Positions 1 through 8,213 of a stretch of DNA of 64,000 nucleotides are shown in pieces. The stretch comes from Strigamia acuminata. Its lineage: Eukaryota > Arthropoda > Chilopoda > Geophilomorpha > Linotaeniidae. The stretch lies in contig OX442314.1 of assembly GCA_949358305.1 (NCBI GenBank), positions 54,135,369 to 54,199,368 on the forward strand, written 5' to 3'. The notes beneath the pieces were generated by a model, which saw only the letters and a program-made list of their open reading frames with translations, did not search any database and was not told the origin of the DNA. Each line of letters opens with the position of its first letter. The first letter of the stretch is position 1. The position numbers were made by a program, and so were the translations under genes.

Positions 1-230
1 CTTGTATGAACGAGCCCACACTTCCTGTCTTGGGGCTAATACCCTCTTAGGTGGCCGCCGGTCTTCTTGAGCCGCTCCCACAATTGGCTTCAGTGTGTCC
101 AGGTGGGTCTTAAAATGCCCTTGCAACATCAGCGTAGCTGGGGACTTTCCATCCACTCCCGGTGTACAGCCTTGGACATAAAAAACGTCCCTTATCTGCT
201 TGAGCTCAAGCTTCAGAATGAGCAGTTTCA
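1..230 (-). pseudogene. Ty3/gypsy integrase C-terminal fragment
   Basis: Read on the minus strand, this encodes the end of a gypsy integrase: a GVDGKSPATLML stretch, then HFKTHLDTLKP and VWARSYKKG. These match the post-catalytic integrase region preceding the linker to the nucleic-acid-binding C-terminus. The catalytic core is absent. It is probably part of the same dead element as the RT fragment just upstream at 548-754, with the sequence between them lost or replaced. In the second copy (57170-57390) the frame runs straight into GC-rich satellite. The identification rests on motif recognition only. Confidence 0.6.
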
Positions 231-547
231 ATTCTAATCACCAGATGGCGCAAAAAATCGTCGATTGTTTCTGACATCACAATGAGAATTTTGTAACTAG
301 ACAACAACAACCGATCAGCAAACATGGCTGAGTTGTGGATTTCTAATTTTGACGCTTGTCGACAGAACTGCATGCAGCTTTTGAGGAGTTTAGGAACGAT
401 CAGTTCGCAGATGGAAATATCGGAGAGAAAAGTCGATCTGAAGTCTGAATTTGAGAAAAGATTAAAAACGATCCTTCCGCCAGTTGTGAATACATTAACA
501 AATTCCCAGCTGCAAATACACGTTGAGCGGCGGATTAACAGCCCAAA

Positions 548-754
548 AAATCCCAGATACGCAACCTGCGTCCTGAAGAACTCGCATTTCCGTCTCACCA
601 GTCGCAGATTCGCTCTTCTGAGTCTTCTCAGGACTTCTCTGACCAACTTCACATGCTCTTCGTAAGTATCTGTCGCAATCAAAATGTCATCCTGATATGG
701 TGAGACATCATCCAGGTCAGCAAACATTGTATCCATAATCCTTTGGAATACTCC
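548..754 (-). pseudogene. Ty3/gypsy reverse transcriptase palm fragment
   Basis: This is a minus-strand stretch of about 70 residues beginning GVFQRIMD and containing YQDDILIATDTYEEH and RRKCEFFRTQVAYLGF, the gypsy palm/thumb region. The catalytic box reads YQDD rather than the usual Y(V/L/I)DD. RT similarity stops after YLGF although the frame stays open to 206, so the remaining residues are not RT. It is a truncated relic of a K02A2.6-type gypsy element, and the frame reaching 811 on the 5' side also lacks the preceding RT motifs. Confidence 0.65.
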
Positions 755-811
755 GCTGCTTGAAATAGTACAGTGTAATGTCAATAATACAAGGTACAAA
801 GCAGCATGCAC

Positions 812-1511
812 TTTCCATTTTTTTCCTCTAGTGACAGTTGGTCAGGTTACATGATAATAAAACATCTACTTGGTTTAGAGAAGTAGAGAAGGAAGTTTAG
901 GCACAATTTTCTAGCCTGGTTTATTTCCCATCTCAAGGCAAAGATGGAAAAGTGGCACCCTGACAGGGATAGGGTAAGGTTAGGGTAAGGCAAGGCAAGG
1001 GGACAAAAGCTGCAATTACCACAGCTCACTTTCGACAACCTCGTAGTTGGACTCCATTAATCCGTTAATCTTTCTTTTATCGTTTTTGGCGAAATAAACA
1101 TTTGACTCGGAACATTCAACCCTTTCGCATCGCTCTTCTCAACTTACCTTTCTTAAACACGGTGCACATTCCAAAGACTGTTGACAAGTAGAATATGTTT
1201 AGAATTTTAGGATCAACGTCTTTGTACTAGAAAAATAAATATTTGTATAAGTAAATTACAATCCCACACAAAATTCTAATTAAGTGTTTTGCATTCACGA
1301 TTTTTTTGTGACAAAACAATTTTGTTTTCACTTTCTGACCACAAGCTGATTAAATGTTCCTTGGAAATGAATAGCATGCCTACAAGTACTGTCTATAGTT
1401 ATTACAAAAAATCATCCAGTGTAAAATTTTGGTTGCAGCCAATCAAATGACTGCATTCTGCCATGCAATGATTTGGTGACATTAATTGTGTGTGATTCAT
1501 GCAAAGAAGCA
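812..1511. other. No gene recognised
   Basis: AT-rich sequence with no coding or transposon signature that I can support. A short purine-rich AGGG/AAGG stretch lies near 957-1000. Confidence 0.5.
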
Positions 1512-1864
1512 TGCACTTCATCAAATCCCGTTTCATCAAATGGCAGTTTTTTTATTGAAACGTACCATTTTTTCAAAATTTTCGATGAAACGGTACAGTA
1601 AAAAAATCCAAAAACCAAAAACCTAACCTGACCTGACCTGACCTGACCTAACCTGACCTAACCTAACCTAACCTGACCTATCACAACCTAACACAACCTA
1701 ACCTAACCACGTAGCCACATGAATAACATCCCCGATGATGGCCGAAAATTCGATGAAACGTACAGAGCGGAATTTAAATTCGATGAAACAACCCCTGTTT
1801 TCGCAAATTTAAAAAAATGATAAAAAATTAGAATTCGATGAAACGGGATTCGATGAAGGGTGCA
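1512..1864. mobile_element. Foldback MITE with GATGAAACGGGATTCGATGAA termini
   Basis: The left end (TTCATCAAATCCCGTTTCATC from about 1517) is inverted at the right end (GATGAAACGGGATTCGATGAA to about 1857), with GATGAAAC motifs repeated just inside. It encodes no protein. A degenerate telomere-like pentanucleotide tract sits in the middle. The extreme ends and target duplication are not resolved. Confidence 0.6.
1619..1708. repeat. Interstitial telomere-like CCTAA/CCTGA repeat
   Basis: A run of CCTAA and CCTGA pentamers, with a few CACAACCTAA variants, is the complement of TTAGG/TCAGG. TTAGG is the canonical arthropod telomere repeat. It is internal, degenerate and inside a foldback element, so it is not a functional telomere. 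Confidence 0.75.
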
Positions 1865-1946
1865 CTTTTTCTAAAGACGTCGAAAGAAGCAGGGTTGAAT
1901 GGGAATATTGAGGGGTCTGATTGCGTCAAAGACCACATGATACGAT

Positions 1947-2206
1947 TACCGTATTTCTGCAATTAAGAGCCGCGGCTCGTATTCAAAACGGGCATTCTGC
2001 GCCGCGGCTAATAATCGAGTGCGTCTCTTAATTCAGGGCAGCTCATATTTTAAATAGTGGGCAATACCAATGTTACGTTCATTTAACGTAACAAGCTGCG
2101 ACTATTGTTCGATGGTGGCTCTTATTTCAAACCTTCTCCCTGAGCCGCGGTTATTATTCAAGAGCGGCTACAAATCGAGCGCGACTCTTAATTGAAGAAA
2201 TACCGT
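1947..2206. mobile_element. Small TIR MITE with ACCGTATTTC termini
   Basis: The left end reads TACCGTATTTCTGCAATTAA and the right end is its near inverted complement, TTAATTGAAGAAATACCGTA, giving a TA-flanked noncoding element of about 260 bp. Internally it has GCCGCGGC palindromes and an 8-bp hairpin GTTACGTT/AACGTAAC near 2074. It directly abuts the Tc1 element. Confidence 0.6.
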
Positions 2207-2529
2207 ATTTGCAGTGACTCAAAAAATTGTTCACATGTTTGTAATAGTATCTTTTATTGGCAAAAAAAGATTTATAATGATTTCTCAGAAAGAAAATATT
2301 TTAAATTTTAACACAAATAGCTCATGATCTTAATAATTTTTAAAAATTTTAAAAAACAAAAAAGATATGACAGAAAAAGCATCGTTCTTTCATGTGAACA
2401 ATTTTTTTGCTACTCCAATGTGATTGATTTTTGGTGTTGGAATCACAGTTATTGTGCAAGTATATTCGAAATTGGGGTTATATAACAACATTATGTATAA
2501 TAGCTTTCTTTTAAACATTAGAAATCATC

Positions 2530-3850
2530 ATGTGCCCTCTCTCATTGGAAAAAAGACAAAATGTTCTAGCATTAGTTGAAAAAGGGATTTCTGTTCGAAA
2601 AATTGCTGCAGAAGTCGGAGTTAGCATTGGATGTGTGTTTAAAAATCGCAAAACATATGTTTTAAAGGCAGAAAAACCAAAATTAGGTCGCTCAAAAATT
2701 CTAACAGCCACACAGGAGCGAAACATTGTTAGGGCAGTTACATCAGTGCACCTAGATACAGCTGTAGGAATGCAAATTGATCTTGCTAAACATCATACAA
2801 CTGTTGTTAGTGCTCAAACTGTACGAAATGTGCTAAAGAGAAATGGATTAAAGTCATCACTCAATGTTAAAAAGCCCTTATTAACAGCTCGGCATAAACG
2901 CCTCAGAATGGAATTTGCCCAAAAGTACAAAGACTGGACAATATACGATTGGAGAAGGGTTATTTTCTCAGATGAAACAAAGATTAACCGTTTAGGAAGT
3001 GATGGGTGCAAATGGTGCTGGAAAAAACAAAAATCAGCATTACAATTGCACCAGATGATCCCAACAGTAAAACATGGAGGTGGTTTCTTAATGATTTTGT
3101 GAAAATCGGATGATTTTACGTGTGAATTAATTAATATTTTTAGTTACTCATTTTGATGTCCTTTAATGTAATAATTTGTTATTGAATTTTCCATTTTTAT
3201 ATTTCAATTGTATTAATTTGAAGTTATGAATTTTCCATTATTATTTCATTTCTTATTTTTTAAGTGTTGACCTGTTTGTATATTTGACCAAGATCTTTAC
3301 CCCCAACGTTAATCCAGTAATTGGTGGGTCTTCCCTAGTTTGTGAGCACCTGTTTCATTGGAGCTCAAAGTCAGGCACAAATTCTCTTACCCATTTTTCT
3401 TTTGTTTTAAATAGAATAAAATAGTGTACTTTTGCTTCTCAAGACGTGTGTTGTGTTTTTTCTTTGCTCTGACGCCATCTTTGATTTTCATCATTCTTTT
3501 CAAACTGATACATCACATTTGTATCCAGGACTTTAGAATTTGGGTTTCATTATTTTACTCGAAATTTAACAGATTTGGAGATGCATAACTGCGAATGGAA
3601 CAGGAAATCTTGTTTGTATTGATGGAATAATGAATGCAGAATTGCACTATTCTTAAAGAAGATTTGATGGGAACATTAAAATACTACAAGCTTAAAACGA
3701 AAGATGTAGTGTTTCAACATGACAATTGAAAGGAGAATTGAAAAGGTTTAGGACACAATAAGTAAAGGCACATGTCTAAAGTTAATTGACAGTATGTCCC
3801 AACATATTTCTGAAGTTCTTAAGGCAAAAGGAGGTCATACAGGACATTAA
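2530..3850 (+). pseudogene. Tc1/mariner transposase, interrupted
   Basis: The frame from ATG 2530 carries the N-terminal helix-turn-helix region (KRQNVLALVEKGISVRKIA), a second HTH region, and the start of the DDE domain with the first catalytic Asp in FSDETK, ending near the HGGG motif. A solo LTR at 3098-3571 interrupts it with a 5-bp duplication. Coding similarity resumes at 3577 (NGTGNLVCIDGIMN, then FQHDN). After that there is a small frameshift near 3655 and an internal deletion removing most of the segment between the second Asp and the C-terminus, which survives as ISEVLKAKGGHTGH to about 3848. Intact family members have about 340 residues. It is not expected to be functional. Confidence 0.85.
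3098..3571. mobile_element. Solo LTR nested in Tc1 transposase
   Basis: A 474-bp insertion starts TGTGAAAATC and ends TTTAACA (TG...CA). It is bounded by a 5-bp duplication, GATTT at 3093-3097 and 3572-3576. Removing it rejoins the transposase reading frame at this point. It carries an AATAAA-like signal near 3415. No internal retrotransposon sequence remains, as expected after LTR-LTR recombination. Confidence 0.85.
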
Positions 3851-4107
3851 AATCCATGAAAGTTCCATGGCAAAATAATTGTTCACATGAAAGAACGATG
3901 CTTTATCGGTCATATCTTTTTTGTTTTTTGAATTTTTAAAAATTATTAAGATAATGAGCTATTTGTGTTAAAATTTAAAATATTTTCTTTCTGAGAAATC
4001 ATTATAAATCTTTTTTTTGCCAATTAAAGATACTATCACAAACATGTGAACAATTTTTTGAGTCACTGTATATAAGTTATGTGCGTATTAAAATTTCAAT
4101 TGCTTAC

Positions 4108-4915
4108 TTTCCACCACTTGTCATTCTCGCCTACCACCTCTTCGACGTATATTCCATCATTAATATCTGTAGAGTCCTTCCACAATTGGACCGGATTGTT
4201 TGCGTATGGAGATTTATGGTGAAGTAAATCAATGAGTTGGTAATTAGAGCAATCCGTACTGAGCTTTCTTTTTAATTCATTTTTAGCTTTATATATTTTT
4301 TCACTGTCTGGACAACTCGCAACGAGTGGATAGTGGATAATGTCATCTCTTGCTAGACTAACAGTTTTGACGAGTGGAAAATCCAAATAAGTGATAACTT
4401 GACTGCAAACATTATAAACCGACATGACGATCAAAATTAGGAAAACCAAGTTTTTCAGTTTCTGCTGGCGGAAGGTTTTTTTTTCTGACTTCTGTATTTT
4501 TTCAAGAACCGTCTGAATTATGTGTTTCAACCTGGAATTTGCCTTTGTCATTTTACTGAACTTCATAAAGGGCACTTTGCAGCCGTGAGCAAATATTTGG
4601 ACGAGCGTTAAACAAGACATTCCGAAATAGAGTCCAATGTTTCCACCAATGTCGCACAGTAAAGAGATTATGTCGTACGAAATACGTTCTTGCAATGTTC
4701 GGACATGATTGTTGACAATGATAACTTCGAGCGCATACTGAGAACTATACAATTCTTCATATCTTATGCTAAGTGTTGTTACATCGCATAAATCGGCACA
4801 TTTGCAATGTTTTCTTAGTTTTTCTGAATCGGCAAATTGTAACAGAATTTGGAATTGCTGTCTTAGGTGAGTGTCATTGCATTTTGGTAGGTTTGTTGTT
4901 TCATAAAAGGGAGAG
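4108..4915 (-). CDS. DEG/ENaC channel exon encoding TM2 of one unit and TM1 of the next
   Basis: This minus-strand exon of 808 bp lies between an acceptor (TTTATTTTTTTTAG ending at 4916) and a donor (AAA|GTAAGC at 4107). It first encodes the end of a DEG/ENaC extracellular domain with clustered cysteines (KHCKCADLC), then the pre-TM2/TM2 signature DIGGNIGLYFGMSCLTLVQI, including the G-x-S selectivity-filter motif. About 40 charged residues follow without a stop. A second hydrophobic segment (LVFLILIVMSVYNVCSQVITYL) is followed by YPLVASCP, the family's post-TM1 signature. The order TM2-linker-TM1 in one exon implies two channel units in one polypeptide or a fusion of tandem paralogues. Phase analysis requires further exons on both sides. 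The family forms amiloride-sensitive cation channels in the plasma membrane. Confidence 0.82.
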
Positions 4916-4969
4916 CTAAAAAAATAAAATGAGTTACATTGTGTTTGATTATTGTTAAGTATATACAAA

Positions 4970-5880
4970 CATGGATTTCATGAACCATTAACTGTAGTCG
5001 AAAAGTCAGTTAAAATTTACAGTTAACCTTTTACTACACTGTAACAGCTGTGTGCTTGCTGACTGATACTGAAAGCAGAATAAAGCAGACTGCTACCTGC
5101 CAAAAGAGGAGACAAGCTACTGCACACCCAATTCTGTTTTTACACGATTTTGACAACACAGGTGTAGAAATGACAGAGAACTGTTTTGGATTTATGGGCC
5201 CTTTCATTCAATATCTAAGTGTCATTGTGTCATGACTTTTCCTATTGCTGTGACGCATTTGCATCCAAACACACCTGGTTGAATAACCATGTGGACAACG
5301 TGGTCGGTTTGTCAGAGATCCAACTTATGTTAAACCATTTTAAGGCTACTTTTGCACCATTCTACTTGCACTTGCTGCAGGTGACTCTTTAGAACCAGGA
5401 ACTCCTCCTGGCCTACTGACGAGTGTACCAAGTGGGTCATTTTGGAACTGTTGTCTGTCACTTGGGAACCGGTCGCAAAATAATCTCACAGGTCTTAATC
5501 TATCTGAGGGAATGAGTTGTTATAACACGTGTACCTGCACTTAATTTTCTTCCGGATACAAGGACTCAAGCAGCCAATTAAATTGTCATTGCAAGGATTT
5601 CGTTTTGTGCTGATGAAGTTATACTGTAACAGAAATTTAGATTCTGAATGTTAATAGAATTGAAATATAAGGAGAATTTAAACATTAATAAATATTCATC
5701 ATCCGGAGTCTGTCTGTCTATCCGACCTCTGTCTCCTTTGAAACTGATAGACGGATTTCAAGTTTGAAATGTGCAGTCGACTGCTCTTGATGGGTCGGGC
5801 CACAGGATTGGGCTACATTGGGTCAATGAAACCCAAACGAGGGCGACCAACGAAGGCGGAAGCTGTTGAAAAACACCAGG
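4970..5880. other. No gene recognised
   Basis: AT-rich intronic or intergenic sequence. A missing channel exon is expected somewhere between 4915 and 12186, but I could not find a convincing one here. Confidence 0.5.
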
Positions 5881-5881
5881 A

Positions 5882-6819
5882 ACCGACACAAATGACACTA
5901 AAATTCCTTGGATTTCCACTAAAAAAAACTAACTCTCTCATTTACTGAATTTTCCACTAACGCTCCTTTTTTGTTCCACTAAATTTAAACACTAAAAAAA
6001 AACTAAATTTCCCACTACTGAGTTTAGCCCACTATAAAAAACTAAGTACATCCACTATTTCTACTAATTTTTTTATTACAAAAGGAAGGCCTTCCTGGCT
6101 TTCGATGGTCTATCTCGCTTCCTTTTCTCGCCCAAAGGCACGTTCTACTTAGGTACTGCTCAATAATAGGACAAGAACAAGTTCCCTCATCCCAACAAGA
6201 CCTCTTCATGGCCACGCGGATGTCCACGACGACACACCACCCTCGTTCGCTCCCCGATAATCCACGGCGTGGTCGCTAGACTTCCCAATTGCTGCAGCGC
6301 CTTGCGGAGCTTCCAACAATTGGGGAGTCCGCCGGCTCATCGGGGAGCGGCAGGAGTCAACAAACGAGGGTGGTGTGTCGTCGTGGACATTCGCGTGGCC
6401 ATAGTCGTCCATGAAGATGTTGCAGCTGGCGAGGGGCCCCGAGGTCTTGTTGGGACTGGGTCCCGACACGTGACTAGAACTGGGGACTAGGACTCGGGCC
6501 TTGGCGGGGACTCGGTTGCGAGAGCGGGCGACTGTTGGGGCGCTCTTAGACCATGCGGGGAAAGGGTTGGTCGTCCTCAACGTTAGCCAAACGTTCGCAC
6601 AGCTGCAGCACAAAAAAAAACAAAAAAAAAACATAGAAGTAGTAGTGGTAACAATAGATTTTTTTTCCCAAATTTAATTTTAGTGGAAAATTTAGTTTTT
6701 TTTTATTATTAAAATTAGTGGAGCAAAAAAGGAGCGTTAGTGGAAAATTCAGTAATTAGCGAGTTAATTTATTTAAAGTGGAAATCGGAGGACATTTAGT
6801 GGATCAATAAATGGGACCC
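5882..6819. mobile_element. MULE-like MITE, copy 1, with long TIRs
   Basis: Inverted repeats of about 160 bp share ATTTTCCACTAACGCTCC and many subterminal TTCCACTAAAA motifs. The right end terminates ...AAATGGGACCC, as in copy 2 at 13550-14325, and the two copies share internal GGTCTTGTTGGGACTGGG sequence. It encodes no transposase. The right end lies inside the RT gene of the minus-strand gypsy element. The left boundary is approximate and I could not find the matching target duplication. Confidence 0.75.
6210..6400. repeat. 191-nt hairpin inside the MULE-like MITE
   Basis: The outer arms, about 38 bp each, run from GGCCACGCGG...CACCACCCTCGTT and return as AACGAGGGTGGTG...GTGGCC. They enclose a second pair GCTCCCCGAT/ATCGGGGAGC (6249-6258 and 6339-6348) and a third, CCCAATTG/CAATTGGG. 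Nearly the whole segment folds on itself. Confidence 0.8.
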
Positions 6820-8072
6820 ATGGGACTCCAAAAAGCAGTCTTCGGTCTATCTTCAGACCGAACTTCAATCTGCCAATATCCTTTGGCTAGATCAATTGTG
6901 CTAAGCCATTCAAATTTTCCGACTTCGCGCAAAATTTCCTCAATGGTTGGCATTTGAGGCGGGTTATATTTGGTGTGTGCATTGATTTTTCGAAAATCAA
7001 TACACAGCCGCGGATCACTTCCTGGTATCATGACTACGACAGTTCTCATGCTATAGTCTCCTTCAGCCTTGGGGACTATTCCTTTGTCAAGCATATCTTG
7101 GCAAAGTTGGCGAATAATTTTCCTTTTTTGTGGATTTGAGCTTTTAAAGGGAACACGAATAGGTTTGTCCGTGTCAAGTTCTATCTCATGTTGGATGAGA
7201 TGTATTCTTCCAGGTTGCTTTAAAAGAATTCGCTTGTGTTTATTTAACACTTGTTTAAGCATTAAAGTTTGTTCTAAATTTAAATTGGCTTCTTCGACCA
7301 ATTTCTGGACCACGTTTTCTTCGTTTACTTTGGCCTGAAAAATAGATGCAGAATTGTCTTTTGCAAAAATTGCAAAAGTGGATTCTGACTCTTCTATTTT
7401 TTTATTGTAACGGTCTAAAATCGCTTGTGGAATGTAGGGCAAATCGCTATTAATTGGCTCCACAAAATTCCACGACATTGTTTTCGGGTTAGGCTGTATA
7501 TTTAATTTTTTCATAATATCACAGCCTAATAATACCATGGGATATTTGTTATATATCACAATAAAGGGGTGTCGAAGAACACGGTGTGTCCATTGAAATG
7601 ACAGATGGAGAGTTCCATCGGGAATGACGTCATCGCTAGCCGTGGTGATGCGTACATCTGGTCCAATTGGTCGAATATATTTTTCTAGACCTAGGGAATT
7701 GACTACAGAGCGTGCTAAAAAACTTTTGTTAGCACCCGAGTCTAACATTCCTGTAATAGAGCCTTTTAAAGTTTGCAATTTTAGAATTGGCAAATTATAG
7801 CTGTTTGGAATTCCAGCTATTTTGCACTCAAACTTTCTACCAACTTTTGGAGCTTCTATTGGAGGCTCCAATGGTAGTTCATCTAGTAGCTCATTTGTTA
7901 CTAGAGTTGTTGCTACAAGTAGCTTGATACATTCATCAAGTTCAGCCATTTCTGGACTTGGAATTGGTTCAGTTCCTGATTTTACATTTATTGTAATTTC
8001 AGATGCAGGGCTATTTTTCTCAATAGGTCTATTAACTAATTCTCTGAAAAATGTTTCACCAATTTTGTCCAA
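6820..8072 (-). pseudogene. Gypsy pol fragment: protease and N-terminal RT
   Basis: The frame contains the aspartic protease motif MLDSGANKSFL, then the RT N-terminal region: GSDPRLCIDFRKINAHTKYN and LSTIDLAKGYWQIEVRSEDRPKTAFWSPMG, which holds the first catalytic Asp. It ends there because the MITE interrupts the gene; the YxDD box, RNase H and integrase are missing. No ATG is needed if pol is reached by frameshifting from gag. However, the -1 frame hits a TGA near 8064, so a one-base indel also separates the two frames. The family enzyme is a Gag-Pol polyprotein acting in cytoplasmic particles. Confidence 0.85.
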
Positions 8073-8213
8073 CAGAAACTTCTTTCAAGTCAGACAAATC
8101 AAATTCGGGAAAAATTAGAGGTTCTAGTTTTTCTTTAATTTTAGACGGTAATTCTAAATTTTGGTCTACTTTTTCCGAGGGTGCAGTATTCACTAGACCA
8201 GGCAAATCTGCAT

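Larger units (their letters stand above)
2212..4068 (+). mobile_element. Tc1-like DNA transposon, defective
   Basis: Terminal inverted repeats of about 195 bp start CAGTGACTC at 2212 and end GAGTCACTG at 4068. TA follows the right end; the left TA appears mutated to TG. The inner part of each repeat carries the GTTCACATGAAAGAACGATGC block in opposite orientation. The single transposase gene is split by a solo LTR, frameshifted and internally deleted, so the copy is non-autonomous. Confidence 0.9.
1..6831. repeat. Left copy of a 57,169-bp-spaced direct duplication
   Basis: This segment reappears at 57170-64000 with a constant offset of 57169 at both ends, so there are no net indels. I saw no substitution in the stretches compared, and every long reading frame has the same translation. 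It holds gypsy relics, two foldback elements, a Tc1 element, a DEG/ENaC exon and a MULE-like MITE. The window ends inside the second copy, so the true length is unknown. Confidence 0.95.

Noticed and set aside
324-665. Plus-strand 113-codon frame (MAELWISNFDAC)
   Set aside because: It is antisense to the gypsy RT fragment and has no recognisable domain.
5790-5800. ATGGGTCGGGCC as the left end and target duplication of MULE-like MITE copy 1
   Set aside because: It does not match the expected 9-bp partner ATGGGACTC, and the sequence beyond it does not continue the interrupted RT gene.
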